Made by a program: the position numbers and the translations under genes
The notes under the pieces: model-generated
Databases searched by the model: none
The model's input: the letters and a program-made list of their open reading frames with translations, nothing else
Told to the model about the DNA's origin: nothing
Shown here: positions 42,092 through 50,812 of the stretch, piece after piece
Position numbering within the stretch: the first letter of the stretch is position 1
Layout of the letters: each line of letters opens with the position of its first letter
NCBI GenBank assembly: GCA_038868255.1
Contig: JAWCTJ010000001.1
Span: forward strand, 8,370 to 72,369
Origin: DRVV01 sp038868255
GTDB lineage: Archaea; Thermoproteota; Bathyarchaeia; Bathyarchaeales; Bathycorpusculaceae
Length of the DNA stretch: 64,000 nt
Reading direction: 5' to 3'

Positions 42092-42164
42092 ACAAGGGTC
42101 ACCACCAACCAGATGAAATCAAGTTATATAGGCTCATAAGCTTATTTAATTTTGAGGTCTGGAA

Positions 42165-42542
42165 ATGGCGCATAAGAGTGGAAAAAACCAAGAAGAAGAA
42201 CTGGCGATTAAAAGGATGGCAGACCTACTACGGCAGGGACTTACCCTCACAGAGTTGGCGTGCCCAGCGTGTTCATCGCCGCTTTTCAGGTTGAAAAGTG
42301 GCGAATTATGGTGTGAAAGATGTCAAAAGAAAGTTATCGTAGTCAAAGAAGGAGAAGAAATGACGCGTGTAACAAGCAGTATGGCTCTTGAGAAGTTAGA
42401 GGATACTTTGTTGTTTAAGATACAAGAAATACAGGATAAAATGCAGCAGGCAACAGATGTTGAAGAGCTGCAGAGGCTTAGCACCGCTTTATCAAATTTG
42501 CTGGAAAGTTTGGAGAAGATAAGGAGGGCCAAAAAGGTTTAG
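42165..42542 (+). CDS. UPF0148/autoantigen p27-like zinc-ribbon protein
   Basis: This 125-residue protein has a zinc ribbon (CPACSSPLFRLKSGELWCERC, residues 33-53) after an N-terminal helix (KRMADLLRQGLTLTELA), then a coiled-coil tail (LEKLEDTLLFKIQEIQDKMQ). This matches the archaeal family related to the human Sjogren/scleroderma autoantigen 1. Function is unknown. The next gene starts seven bases after its stop. Confidence 0.87.
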   Translation: MAHKSGKNQEEELAIKRMADLLRQGLTLTELACPACSSPLFRLKSGELWCERCQKKVIVVKEGEEMTRVTSSMALEKLEDTLLFKIQEIQDKMQQATDVEELQRLSTALSNLLESLEKIRRAKKV

Positions 42543-42549
42543 ATGGCAG

Positions 42550-43050
42550 ATGTTGGGCTTTTACGAGAACTTTCCAAGCTATGTACATTGGACGGAGCGT
42601 TTCCTAACTAGAATCTCAAATAGGAAATTGCAGCAGGCTATAATCCAGGTCCTTCATGAAATAAACAGGGAAAACTTTACTTTCGAGGAAGTAGCAAAAC
42701 CTACGATCCCACAATGCACGATAATTTTTGAGTTCGGTATAGCTGATGGAGACGGCTTCAACTATCTAGATTCAGAAGAAACAAATAGGGTGCTTGAATT
42801 CATACGTAAAAAACCCCTTCAACTTTTAGACCTCTTATGCATCGTCAGGTATTACAAGGATAAAGATGGAAGGAAATCTCCGCTAAAATTCGATTATTAC
42901 ATGATTCGCATAATTTTCGTGGAAAATTCGGTGGAGACAAACGTTTTTCATGAAAAGGGACTAAGACACATATTTCCAGAAGATATAATTAACCTAATAG
43001 TTGAAAGAGTTAACAAATTGTTTTTACGGAGCGCCCTTAAAAAGGCGTGA
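42550..43050 (+). CDS. Conserved-looking protein of unknown function
   Basis: I do not recognise this 166-residue protein. It starts MLGFYENFPSYVHWTERFLT and includes IPQCTIIFEFGIADGDGFNY, RKKPLQLLDLLCIVRYYKD and FDYYMIRIIFVENSVETNV, suggesting a mixed alpha/beta cytoplasmic protein without membrane segments. It follows the zinc-ribbon gene by seven bases, so both probably belong to one transcript, and its last 14 bases overlap the convergent thymidylate kinase. Confidence 0.75.
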   Translation: MLGFYENFPSYVHWTERFLTRISNRKLQQAIIQVLHEINRENFTFEEVAKPTIPQCTIIFEFGIADGDGFNYLDSEETNRVLEFIRKKPLQLLDLLCIVRYYKDKDGRKSPLKFDYYMIRIIFVENSVETNVFHEKGLRHIFPEDIINLIVERVNKLFLRSALKKA

Positions 43051-43651
43051 CATAAAGACGCATTTTTAAAGCATCCAGGCATATTGATAAAATTTCTCCT
43101 GCCAAATCCTCCTTAGGCTTGTTCCCATCAACCCTTTTCAGTTCTCCGCTTTCAACGAGTTTCATATAAACTTCGCGGACCATCCTTTGAGTTTTCAGGT
43201 CCTCCATAATTGTCCTCTTTCGCCGTATTCTCTGAAGAACAACCTCCGGCGCCACATCTATGAAGATTGCCAAATCGGGTTTTAAGACGTACTTGTTTAT
43301 CATCTTAATCCAGTCCACATCAATGCCTGAGGCGCCTTGATACGCCATTGACGAGTAAACGTAACGATCAGAAACCACAATTTTTCCTTCATCTAAAGCT
43401 GGGCGTATCTCCTCTGAAACGTGTTCAAAGCGATCAGCAGCAAAAAGCAGAGCCTCAATAATGCCTGAAAACCGTCTTTCCCCATGCAGGTATCTTCTTA
43501 TGAACTTCCCAATTTTTCCATTAGAAGGTTCAGCAGTGTATAAGGCAGTATATCCTTGCTTTATCAAATTTTTCACTAAAATTTTAGCTTGAGTTGTCTT
43601 TCCAGACCCATCAAGTCCTTCAATACATATGAAAAAGCCCTGCTTATTCAA
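43037..43651 (-). CDS. tmk: Thymidylate kinase
   Basis: This 204-residue dTMP kinase has the P-loop FICIEGLDGSGKTTQAKILV, the TAEPSNGKIGKFIRRYL substrate loop, DRYVYSSMAYQGASGID and the lid region LQRIRRKRTI. It makes dTDP for DNA synthesis. TTG start at 43651 with GGAT upstream. Confidence 0.95.
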   Translation of the reverse strand: MNKQGFFICIEGLDGSGKTTQAKILVKNLIKQGYTALYTAEPSNGKIGKFIRRYLHGERRFSGIIEALLFAADRFEHVSEEIRPALDEGKIVVSDRYVYSSMAYQGASGIDVDWIKMINKYVLKPDLAIFIDVAPEVVLQRIRRKRTIMEDLKTQRMVREVYMKLVESGELKRVDGNKPKEDLAGEILSICLDALKMRLYVTPF

Positions 43652-43740
43652 CTGTGATCCCGCGCTTGAAACGCTAGATATTATAGGAGCTTATGGAGTA
43701 TTTTAGGTATGCTCAAGCATAGAGGCGCGGAGCGTCTGAA

Positions 43741-45021
43741 TTGAAAAGAGCCTATTGGGGTGAAATAAAGGATCCAGTCTATGGATACATTTACGTTACA
43801 GAGCATGAAAAGGCAATAATAGATTCATATCCAGTTCAGAGACTGCGAAGGCTTCGACAGCTTGCAGGTGCGGAATACGTGTATCCTGGTGCAAATCACA
43901 CTCGTTTTGAACATTCCGTGGGAGTCATGCATTTGTCCAGCAGAGTTATTGAAAACCCAAGTATTTCTCAGCTAGTCGGAGAAGAAGAGGCGGAGATGGT
44001 TAAAATCGCCGCGTTACTCCATGATGTTGGACACGGCCCGTTTTCACATGTTTTTGAACACTTATCAATTAAGAAGCTTAGAAAAACACATGAGGACTTC
44101 ACCGCATGGATCGTCAGAAAAAGCGAGTTAAAAGATGAGATTAGCAAGCTGGGATACGATGCGGAAGAAATTGCCGACTTGGCTGTTGGGCACAGGAAAA
44201 ATGCGGATAAGGCATTTCTGAATCAGATAATAAGCAGCTCGATAGATGTTGACAAAATGGACTTTGTTGTACGGGACACGTATCACACTGGTGCCGGATA
44301 CGGCTTTGTGGATGTCTTCCGCATAATCCACATGCTTGGGGTTATGGATGGAAGCCTCGCAGTGGATATAGGTGCTTTATCTGCTCTTGAGTCCTTCATA
44401 ATAGCGCGAATAGAATCCTTTAAAAGCATATACTTCCACCGTGTGGGAAGGGCTGCTCAAATAATGCTTGCCATGGCCCTGGAGAAGGCTGATGAGGAAT
44501 TGGGATTAACGGATTTTAAAACCCCTGAGGAGTATCTCGCCATGGATGACTATACTGCTTGGACACTGCTCAAAAACTGCAGCGAATCAAGACGGATAAT
44601 TCAGAATCTTGAAAGACGTAAAATGCTGAAATGCGCTTACGAGCAGACCTTTTATGTTAGGGACAAAACTGTAACGAATATTTTCAGTGCTGAGGAATTC
44701 CGTGAACAGTTAAGGGATAGAATAGCTAGAAAGGCCCGTGTGGATCCGGAAGATATAGTTATAGACGTGCCCACGGTGCCATCAGTGCCATATCATCCAT
44801 CGATGCTAATGGATCCTATGGAAATTCCCATTTTCCGGAAAACCCACGATGGGAAAAAGGAGCTACGGCGTTTAAGTGAGATTTCAGGCATTTTTGAGGT
44901 GTTGAAGGGCTTCATAAACATACTCAGAGTCTACACGGATGAAGGTTTAAGGGGAAAAGTTGGGGAAGCAGCCTTAGATGTTTTGGGCGAAATACCGTTC
45001 TCAGCAAAAATATCTTACTAG
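43741..45021 (+). CDS. HD-domain phosphohydrolase (dNTPase-like)
   Basis: This 426-residue HD-superfamily protein is similar to archaeal dNTP triphosphohydrolases. RLRRLRQLAGAEYVYPGA is followed by HTRFEHSVGVMHLS and the HD motif ALLHDVGHGPFSHVFEHLS; SSSIDVDKMDFVVRDTYHTG supplies a later Asp ligand. It starts with TTG at 43741 after GGAG. The aconitase-X genes follow after 12 bases. Confidence 0.9.
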   Translation: MKRAYWGEIKDPVYGYIYVTEHEKAIIDSYPVQRLRRLRQLAGAEYVYPGANHTRFEHSVGVMHLSSRVIENPSISQLVGEEEAEMVKIAALLHDVGHGPFSHVFEHLSIKKLRKTHEDFTAWIVRKSELKDEISKLGYDAEEIADLAVGHRKNADKAFLNQIISSSIDVDKMDFVVRDTYHTGAGYGFVDVFRIIHMLGVMDGSLAVDIGALSALESFIIARIESFKSIYFHRVGRAAQIMLAMALEKADEELGLTDFKTPEEYLAMDDYTAWTLLKNCSESRRIIQNLERRKMLKCAYEQTFYVRDKTVTNIFSAEEFREQLRDRIARKARVDPEDIVIDVPTVPSVPYHPSMLMDPMEIPIFRKTHDGKKELRRLSEISGIFEVLKGFINILRVYTDEGLRGKVGEAALDVLGEIPFSAKISY

Positions 45022-45033
45022 CAGCGGATAAAC

Positions 45034-45432
45034 ATGGAGAAGGCGATTTTGAAAGGGCGCGGAATCGTAGAGGGGATATGTAAGGCTGAAGCGTTAGTGT
45101 CCATGAAGCCGATAAGCTTCTTAGGAGGTGTGGACCCGCAGACCGGGAGAATTGTCGAAAAAGGCAGCGACATCTACGGCGAAAGCGTAAAGGGCAAGGT
45201 GTTATGCTTTCCACACGGTCACGGTTCCACCGTCGGCAGTTATGTGATCTATTCTTTGGCTAGGAATTCAGCTGCACCGGCAGCATTGGTTAATGAAAAG
45301 GCAGATCCCGTGGTCGTTGTTGGAGCAGTGATAGCTAACATACCAATGTTAGACCAGGTAGACATAGGCAAAATCAGAACGGGAGACGTTGTTGAGGTTG
45401 ACGCCTACAGGGGGATTATTAGAATCCTCTGA
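45034..45432 (+). CDS. Phosphomevalonate dehydratase (aconitase X) small subunit
   Basis: This 132-residue DUF126 protein has KGRGIVEGICKAEALVSMKP, SFLGGVDPQTGRIVEKGSDI and FPHGHGSTVGSYVIYSLAR, the swivel-domain motifs of aconitase X small subunits. With the large subunit it dehydrates 5-phosphomevalonate to trans-anhydromevalonate 5-phosphate in the archaeal modified mevalonate pathway for isoprenoid lipids. It lies 17 bases before the large-subunit gene. Confidence 0.92.
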   Translation: MEKAILKGRGIVEGICKAEALVSMKPISFLGGVDPQTGRIVEKGSDIYGESVKGKVLCFPHGHGSTVGSYVIYSLARNSAAPAALVNEKADPVVVVGAVIANIPMLDQVDIGKIRTGDVVEVDAYRGIIRIL

Positions 45433-45449
45433 AAACATGAGGCGAGATT

Positions 45450-46625
45450 ATGCATCTCACAAGGGAGGAGGAAAGAATTTATGATGGCGAACTTGGATGG
45501 GCCAGTCAAATCTGTATGAAGATACTTGTAAAGTTGGGGGATCTTTTCGGTGCTGAGAGGCTTATTCCAATAGACTCCGCACATGTTTCAGGGGTTTCCT
45601 ATAAAACCTTAGGCAACGCGCCTATCGAGTTCTTGAAAGCGCTTGCAGAATCAGGCGGGAAAGTTAGGGTTGAATCCACTTTAAACCCGAAAAGTTTTGA
45701 CCCAGAATACTTAGGAGGACGTTTATCGGAAAAGCTGCTTCAGGGACAGCGCGAGATTCTTCAAGCATTTGAAAAGATGGGATTTAAGCAATCTTACACA
45801 TGTACACCTTATTATTTGCGAAAAGTGAAAGTGGGCGCCCACTTAGCTTGGGCTGAATCCTCAGCTGTAATATACGCAAACTCTGTTTTAGGCGCTTTGA
45901 CAAACCGTGAAGGGGGTCCCAGCGCTTTAGCCGCAGCCATTATTGGGAAGACCCCTGAGTACGGGATACATAAACCAGAAAATAGAGAGCCCCACGTGCT
46001 AGTTGAAGTAGATCCGCCTATAAGATATGGAATTGAATATGGCGCTTTGGGAATATTTCTTGGGAGAATTTTGAAGGATAAAATACCCGTAATAAAAGGA
46101 CTGGAAAAACGTAATAGGGATAAATTAAAGCAGTTGGGTGCGGCCCTTGCATCCACAGGCATGACAAACATGTTCTACTATGAAACGGATAAGCTTCATA
46201 TGAAGGCTGGACTTGAGAAGATAAATGTTGGGAGAAAAGAAATTGAAAACACAATTGAAGAATTGACAACAACTCACACAAAGCCGGACATTGTATTTAT
46301 AGGATGCCCCCACTGCTCATTGCTTGAAGTGAGAAAAATAGCGGAACTCGCACGCGGCAAAAAAGTTAAACATGGAACGGAACTTTGGATCTGTACCTCT
46401 CAGTTTATAAAAGAAAAAGCAGCAGCCTACATCAGCGAACTAAAAAGATGCGGTGCAAAAGTACTATCAGATACATGCGCAGTAGTAACCTGGACTGAGG
46501 AGTTAGGAATAAAAACGATAATGACTAATTCAGCAAAAACAGCATACTACGCTCCAACACTAAACAAGGCAAATACAATTCTGGCTTCCCTTGAGGAATG
46601 CTTAAAAACCGCCTTAGAAAAATAA
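45450..46625 (+). CDS. Phosphomevalonate dehydratase (aconitase X) large subunit
   Basis: This 391-residue DUF521 protein starts MHLTREEERIYDGELGWASQ and has IPIDSAHVSGVSYKTLG, CTPYYLRKVKVGAHLAWAES, FIGCPHCSLLEV and SDTCAVVTW. The cysteines of these last motifs, with one in the CTPYYL segment, fit the [4Fe-4S] ligands of aconitase X. GAGGCGA precedes the ATG. It acts with the small subunit in isoprenoid synthesis. Confidence 0.93.
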   Translation: MHLTREEERIYDGELGWASQICMKILVKLGDLFGAERLIPIDSAHVSGVSYKTLGNAPIEFLKALAESGGKVRVESTLNPKSFDPEYLGGRLSEKLLQGQREILQAFEKMGFKQSYTCTPYYLRKVKVGAHLAWAESSAVIYANSVLGALTNREGGPSALAAAIIGKTPEYGIHKPENREPHVLVEVDPPIRYGIEYGALGIFLGRILKDKIPVIKGLEKRNRDKLKQLGAALASTGMTNMFYYETDKLHMKAGLEKINVGRKEIENTIEELTTTHTKPDIVFIGCPHCSLLEVRKIAELARGKKVKHGTELWICTSQFIKEKAAAYISELKRCGAKVLSDTCAVVTWTEELGIKTIMTNSAKTAYYAPTLNKANTILASLEECLKTALEK

Positions 46626-46643
46626 GACCTAACGAAAACCAAT

Positions 46644-46718
46644 GCTCCGGTAGTATAGCCCGGTCAAGTATTCCGGCCTTTCGAGCCGGAGACGCGGGTT
46701 CAAATCCCGCCCGGAGCA
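46644..46718 (+). tRNA. tRNA-Glu (anticodon UUC)
   Basis: The 75-base gene folds as a full cloverleaf: acceptor arms GCTCCGG/CCGGAGC (46644-46650 with 46711-46717), discriminator A at 46718, anticodon stem CCGGC/GCCGG around the loop CTTTCGA with anticodon TTC, and T arm GCGGG/CCCGC around TTCAAAT. CCA is not encoded and no intron is seen. It lies 18 bases after the aconitase-X gene. Confidence 0.96.
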
Positions 46719-46746
46719 CTCCAAATCTGCTTGCTTCAGCGGAAAG

Positions 46747-46782
46747 AAGCCAGAAATGGGCTTTTCTGCCCACTGGCTTTTT
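46747..46782 (+). terminator. Hairpin followed by T-run after tRNA-Glu
   Basis: AAGCCAG (46747-46753) pairs with CTGGCTT (46773-46779), and GGGC (46758-46761) with GCCC (46768-46771). TTTTT occupies 46778-46782. The structure fits a terminator for the tRNA or aconitase-X transcript. Archaeal termination depends mainly on the U-run, so the hairpin may be incidental. Confidence 0.4.
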
Positions 46783-46986
46783 GGGGCTACCCAAGCTATT
46801 CTGTGCGGGGATTACATGTTATCCGCTCGGATTAACGCCTAACTCATACTATTTAGAGGGCAAAGAGACATCGAAATCCTAATGGTTTCAACGGTATTGC
46901 AGAGCACCCAAACAGTCCTCACACCATAGTCTTCAAAAAGCCGTTGAGACTTGAAGATGAGAAAACGTGAAAAATTGCTGAATAGC

Positions 46987-47023
46987 TTGCTAAGGCGGGC
47001 TCTTTCAGGCGGAGCCCCAGCAA
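46987..47023 (+). ncRNA. Possible structured RNA element
   Basis: TTGCT (46987-46991) pairs with AGCAA (47019-47023) outside a perfect six-base stem GGGCTC (46997-47002) / GAGCCC (47012-47017). It is the most G/C-rich spot in a noncoding gap. No recognised family matches; RNase P, SRP RNA and C/D box motifs were looked for and not found. The strand is assumed. Confidence 0.22.
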
Positions 47024-47259
47024 CCGTGAAAAAACCTAGGGGGGTATCTATTTTGAAAGCTGATCAAGCTTCTAAAATCAACTTTTTCGGAACGTTGTTG
47101 TTCAATTATAATGGGAGTTAACAACACAGAAGCACCTTTTTCCCAGATTTAGGGCTTAAAAATGTATTGACGTTGCTGAAATAAAGCTTAAGCGTTAAAT
47201 TAACATTTACAGCAAATGTGTCGCTAAACATTTTTGAGAAGCAAAATCGCTCACAACCC

Positions 47260-47272
47260 TTTAATATTTAAA
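47260..47272 (+). promoter_or_regulatory. TATA box of the S6e gene
   Basis: TTTAATATTTAAA lies about 45 bases before the S6e ATG, with GGAG close to the start codon. Confidence 0.5.
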
Positions 47273-47313
47273 GATGGTATTGCTAAATCCACCAGGTTAG
47301 GAGCAGTGCACTG

Positions 47314-47670
47314 ATGGCGAAGTTTAAAGTTATAATTTCAGATGCGGAAGAGGGAAAATCAAAAACCGTTGAGTTAGAAGGCCCGCATGCGGCGCCGTTG
47401 ATAGGCAAGAAAATAGGCGACGTTATAGATGGAACCATGCTGGGACTGCCGAAACATAAATTGCAGATAACAGGCGGCTCAGACAAGGATGGTTTCCCGA
47501 TGAGGGCTGATGTCCACGGTGGAGTTAGAAGGGACGTGGTGCTCAGCGGAGGCATAGGATTCAAACCTAAGAATGAAGGTGAAAGAAGACGGAAAAAAGT
47601 TCGTGGAAACACGATAACCGAGGATATAGTGCAGATTAATATGAAAATAATTGAAAAACCGAAAGAGTAA
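47314..47670 (+). CDS. rps6e: Ribosomal protein S6e
   Basis: This 118-residue S6e has the archaeal pattern: MAKFKVIISDAEEGKSKTVE, LIGKKIGDVIDGTMLGLP, GGSDKDGFPMRADVHGGVRR and ERRRKKVRGNTITEDIVQIN. It belongs to the small ribosomal subunit. It has its own promoter and is followed 124 bases later by aIF2-gamma, a common archaeal neighbour. Confidence 0.96.
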   Translation: MAKFKVIISDAEEGKSKTVELEGPHAAPLIGKKIGDVIDGTMLGLPKHKLQITGGSDKDGFPMRADVHGGVRRDVVLSGGIGFKPKNEGERRRKKVRGNTITEDIVQINMKIIEKPKE

Positions 47671-47794
47671 ACACTGAATAAACCATTGAAACCCACAGCA
47701 TAAAAGCATACTAAATTTACATGTTAATTTCTCATGCAATAGCACTAAGCTTAATTTTAGGGTTTCCATTTTAAAGCTTGGAAAAGGAGATAAG

Positions 47795-49030
47795 ATGAAG
47801 GAAGAAAGCTCTTTACCTAGACAGCCTGAGGTTAACATTGGAACCATAGGCCATGTAGATCATGGCAAAACAACCCTTGTACAAGCCCTTACGGGGATAT
47901 GGGCTTCAAGACACAGTGAGGAGTTGAAGAGAGGCATAACAATAAGACTGGGCTACGCGGATATGCCAGTCTATAAATGCCCAAAGTGTGAACCGCCAAA
48001 ATGCTACTCAAGATTTAATGTTTGTCCTCACTGCGGCTCAGAAACCACGTTTATCAGGGCCGTTAGCTTTGTAGATTCCCCTGGACATGAAGCGCTGATG
48101 GCAACAATGCTTTCCGGAGCCGCGATAATGGATGGGGCAATACTCGTAATCGCCGCAGATGAACCCTGCCCCCAGCCGCAGACGAGGGAACATTTGGCTG
48201 CAGCTGAAATAATTGGGATAAAAAATATTGTTATAGTGCAAAATAAAATAGACATCGTCAGCTATGAAAGGGCGAAAAAAAGCTATGAGGAAATAAAAAA
48301 CTTTGTCAGAGGAACTGTAGCGGAAAACGCTCCAATAATCCCGGTTTCAGCGCAGAGAGCGGTAAACATAGACGCACTTATTCAGGCGATGGAAGAATTC
48401 ATCCCGACACCAAAAAGAGACCATTCAAAACCGCCGCTGATGTATGTTGTACGCTCATTCGACATTAACAAACCTGGAACACCAATTGAAAAACTTGAAG
48501 GAGGCGTTCTAGGAGGCACAATACTTCAGGGGAAATTCACCGTAGGCGACGAGATTGAAGTCCTTCCGGGAATAAGCACTGAAGAACAGCGCTATACACC
48601 ACTATATACTGAGATCACAAACCTGCAGGCTGGAGGAAAAAACGTGAAAGAGGCATACTGCGGGGGATTGGTTGGCGTTGGAACATTTCTGGATCCGTCA
48701 GTTTCAAAAGCTGACGGCTTGACGGGGAACATCGTTGGAAAGAAGGGCATGTTGCCCCCGGTCTTAACCGAGTTAAAATTAGAAACTCATATCCTGGAAA
48801 GGGTTGTGGGAACTAAGGAGTTAACAAAGGCTGAAAACATAATGAAGGATGAAACATTACTTCTCCACGTGGGATCAGCAATAACTTTGGGGAAGGTGGT
48901 TTCAGCAAAAAGTGATGAGGCACATCTGAAGCTTTCAAGACCAGTTTGCGCCCTAGCTGGCTCAAGGGTTGCCATAAGCAGGAAAATCGCTGGTAGATGG
49001 AGGCTTATAGGATACGGAATAACAAAGTAG
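47795..49030 (+). CDS. eif2g: Translation initiation factor aIF2, gamma subunit
   Basis: This 411-residue GTPase has G1 GHVDHGKTTL, switch region RGITIRLGYAD, a zinc knuckle (CPKCEPPKCYSRFNVCPHC), G3 VDSPGHEALM and G4 QNKIDIV. It carries initiator Met-tRNA to the small subunit together with the alpha and beta subunits, which are elsewhere. GGAG lies close before the ATG. Its 3' end overlaps the PIN-domain gene by 34 bases. Confidence 0.97.
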   Translation: MKEESSLPRQPEVNIGTIGHVDHGKTTLVQALTGIWASRHSEELKRGITIRLGYADMPVYKCPKCEPPKCYSRFNVCPHCGSETTFIRAVSFVDSPGHEALMATMLSGAAIMDGAILVIAADEPCPQPQTREHLAAAEIIGIKNIVIVQNKIDIVSYERAKKSYEEIKNFVRGTVAENAPIIPVSAQRAVNIDALIQAMEEFIPTPKRDHSKPPLMYVVRSFDINKPGTPIEKLEGGVLGGTILQGKFTVGDEIEVLPGISTEEQRYTPLYTEITNLQAGGKNVKEAYCGGLVGVGTFLDPSVSKADGLTGNIVGKKGMLPPVLTELKLETHILERVVGTKELTKAENIMKDETLLLHVGSAITLGKVVSAKSDEAHLKLSRPVCALAGSRVAISRKIAGRWRLIGYGITK

Positions 49031-49437
49031 AAAAATGTAAAAAACTAAAGGTAATATTGGACACAAACGCATTCTTTGTACCTCTAAAATTTAAAATAGA
49101 CATTTTTGAAGAATTAGGGTTGCTTCTTAACAGGAACTTTGAACCAATTCTTCTATCACCAGTCAAGAAGGAACTGGAAAAGATGGCTAAGGAGGGATCG
49201 CCTAAGATGCAGAAGGAAGCCCTTTATGCGCTGAAGATGGCTGAGAAATGCAGTCTCTTAAAAGTGGATGAAGAGCTTCAAGTTTCACCAGATGATGCCA
49301 TCCTGCAGGTGGCTCAGAAGTTAGGATGCCCAGTTTTCACAAATGACAAAGAGCTTAAGAGAAGGTTAAGAAATATAAATGTGCCCGTAATTTATGTGAG
49401 GCAAAAGTCACAACTTGAAGTTGACGGGAGGATATAA
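48997..49437 (+). CDS. PIN-domain protein, Fcf1-like
   Basis: This 146-residue PIN nuclease has acidic residues in LKVILDTNAFFVP, ILLSPVKKELEKMA, SPDDAILQVAQKLG and FTNDKELKRRL. The genomic place between aIF2-gamma and rpo7 is typical of archaeal Fcf1/Nob1-like rRNA-processing proteins rather than a toxin, and no antitoxin is present. The ATG at 48997 is the only usable start that keeps the first catalytic Asp, and gives the 34-base overlap. Confidence 0.88.
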   Translation: MEAYRIRNNKVEKCKKLKVILDTNAFFVPLKFKIDIFEELGLLLNRNFEPILLSPVKKELEKMAKEGSPKMQKEALYALKMAEKCSLLKVDEELQVSPDDAILQVAQKLGCPVFTNDKELKRRLRNINVPVIYVRQKSQLEVDGRI

Positions 49438-49439
49438 AG

Positions 49440-50054
49440 ATGTTTAAGCTTATAAGAATGGAGGATACCATCAGGATTCCTCCTGACGCCTTCGGCAAAC
49501 CTTTAGAGAATGTGGGATATCAGCAGGTTAAGGCAAAATATGAAGGTTTTGTAGATGAGGTTTTAGGCTATGTTATAGCAGTAACCAACGTTAAAGTGAG
49601 TCCTGTGGGGAAAATAATACCGGGGGATGGAGCCACATATCATAAGGTAACTTTCTCGCTGCTAACATTTTACCCCACTATTCAAGAAGTTGTGGAAGGA
49701 GAAGTTGTGGAGGTAGCTGATTTCGGAGCTTTTATCCGCATAGGCCCCGTTGATGCATTGCTTCATGTTTCACAGCTGATGGATGATTTCATCACTTATG
49801 ACGAAAAACAGGGAACCCTCGTCGGGAAGGAGACGAAACGGAAATTGACAACTGGAGATAGAGTTCGCGTTCGAATAACAGCTGTGTCGCTTGGAAGAGC
49901 AGGAGGCTCAGCGAAAATAGGGGTCACAGCGAGACAGCCCTTCCTAGGTAAGCTAGAATGGATCGAAGAAGACTTACAGAAATTGGCAAAACAACTAGAA
50001 AAGGCTGAGAAAAGCGAGGAGGGGGAGAAGAAACAGAAAGGTGATAAAGAATGA
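49440..50054 (+). CDS. rpo7: RNA polymerase subunit Rpo7 (E')
   Basis: This 204-residue Rpo7 has an N-terminal tip domain (MFKLIRMEDTIRIPPDAFGK) and a C-terminal S1-like domain (GEVVEVADFGAFIRIGPVDA, LLHVSQLMDD). It forms the RNA polymerase stalk with Rpo4. A charged C-terminal tail (KAEKSEEGEKKQKGD) is extra. It starts two bases after the PIN gene and overlaps spt4 by four bases. Confidence 0.95.
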   Translation: MFKLIRMEDTIRIPPDAFGKPLENVGYQQVKAKYEGFVDEVLGYVIAVTNVKVSPVGKIIPGDGATYHKVTFSLLTFYPTIQEVVEGEVVEVADFGAFIRIGPVDALLHVSQLMDDFITYDEKQGTLVGKETKRKLTTGDRVRVRITAVSLGRAGGSAKIGVTARQPFLGKLEWIEEDLQKLAKQLEKAEKSEEGEKKQKGDKE

Positions 50055-50236
50055 GTGAGAAAGCATGTCCGATATGCCACATAGTAACATCGGGGAATAT
50101 GTGTCCGAAATGTAAAACCGGAGGATTAAGTGACGACTTCAGTGGAATTGTGATAATTTTTGATCCGGACAACTCCGCAATAGCACGCGCTATGAACGTA
50201 AGGGAAAAGGGACGATACGCGTTGAAGGTCAGATAA
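50051..50236 (+). CDS. spt4: Transcription elongation factor Spt4 (RpoE'')
   Basis: This 61-residue protein has the zinc motif CPICHIVTSGNMCPKCKTGG and FSGIVIIFDPDNSAIARAMN, diagnostic of Spt4. It pairs with Spt5 in elongation. The ATG overlaps the rpo7 stop as ATGA, giving translational coupling. Confidence 0.95.
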   Translation: MSEKACPICHIVTSGNMCPKCKTGGLSDDFSGIVIIFDPDNSAIARAMNVREKGRYALKVR

Positions 50237-50238
50237 AG

Positions 50239-50772
50239 ATGAGTGGAGGGCAGGGCATTCCCCAAGCGCTACAGGAACGGTTAAAGAAACCGTGGGGATT
50301 ACTAATCCGCGGCACTTTCACAGAAACAACTAGTAAAATCAGGGAGATTATTGAGAAGGAGAAACCGCCATGCATCGTCACGGTTGGTGATGCAGTTTCA
50401 AAAAATCTTGTTGAAAGCGGAATCTATCCCAAGCTGGTTATAGTAGATAACAAAATCATGAGAGCCAAAATCACTTCCACCTTCACGTTGCCAGCGGGAG
50501 AAGAAATATGCGTGAAAAATCCTCCAGGCGCCCTGACTCAAGAGGCTTTGGACGCGGTTGAGAATGCTTTTAAAACTAGACGCAAAGTCAAAATTGTGAT
50601 CGACGGTGAAGAGGACCTCTTAACCCTGGCTGCCGTGCTTTATGCCCCGGAAAATTCTTTAGTAATCTATGGTCAGCCAAATGAAGGCGCAGTCATAGTT
50701 AAGGTAACAAAAGATAAAAAGGAAGAAGTGGTTGAAATCTTAAAAGCATTAAAAGAGGCTACGAAAGACTAA
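50239..50772 (+). CDS. GTP-dependent dephospho-CoA kinase (DUF359)
   Basis: This 177-residue DUF359 protein has PWGLLIRGTFTETTSKIREI, IVTVGDAVSKNLVESGIYPK, LVIVDNKIMR and VIDGEEDLLTLAAVLYAPEN. The family catalyses the last step of archaeal CoA synthesis with GTP, which supports the CoA-heavy metabolism of this organism. It starts two bases after the spt4 stop. Confidence 0.92.
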   Translation: MSGGQGIPQALQERLKKPWGLLIRGTFTETTSKIREIIEKEKPPCIVTVGDAVSKNLVESGIYPKLVIVDNKIMRAKITSTFTLPAGEEICVKNPPGALTQEALDAVENAFKTRRKVKIVIDGEEDLLTLAAVLYAPENSLVIYGQPNEGAVIVKVTKDKKEEVVEILKALKEATKD

Positions 50773-50812
50773 ATAGACAGAACTAATGTATCAGATCAAC
50801 GCCGTGACGAAC

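Larger units (their letters stand above)
46719..47313. other. Long gap between tRNA-Glu and S6e without a convincing protein gene
   Basis: Nearly 600 bases in an otherwise packed window hold no ORF with coding character. The gap contains a hairpin with a T-run just after the tRNA (46747-46782), a G/C-rich two-part hairpin at 46987-47023, and the S6e promoter at its right end. I see no transposase remnants, no tRNA-derived direct repeat and no CRISPR-like repeats. Confidence 0.6.

Noticed and set aside
46644..46718. tRNA-Glu as attachment site of an integrated element
   Set aside because: I found no second copy of the tRNA 3' end, no integrase and no mobile genes in the window.
46598..46882. 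Open frames on both strands across tRNA-Glu
   Set aside because: They run through the tRNA cloverleaf and have no family resemblance.
48997..49437. PIN-domain protein as a VapC toxin
   Set aside because: No antitoxin gene is present and the position between aIF2-gamma and rpo7 fits an Fcf1-like rRNA-processing factor.
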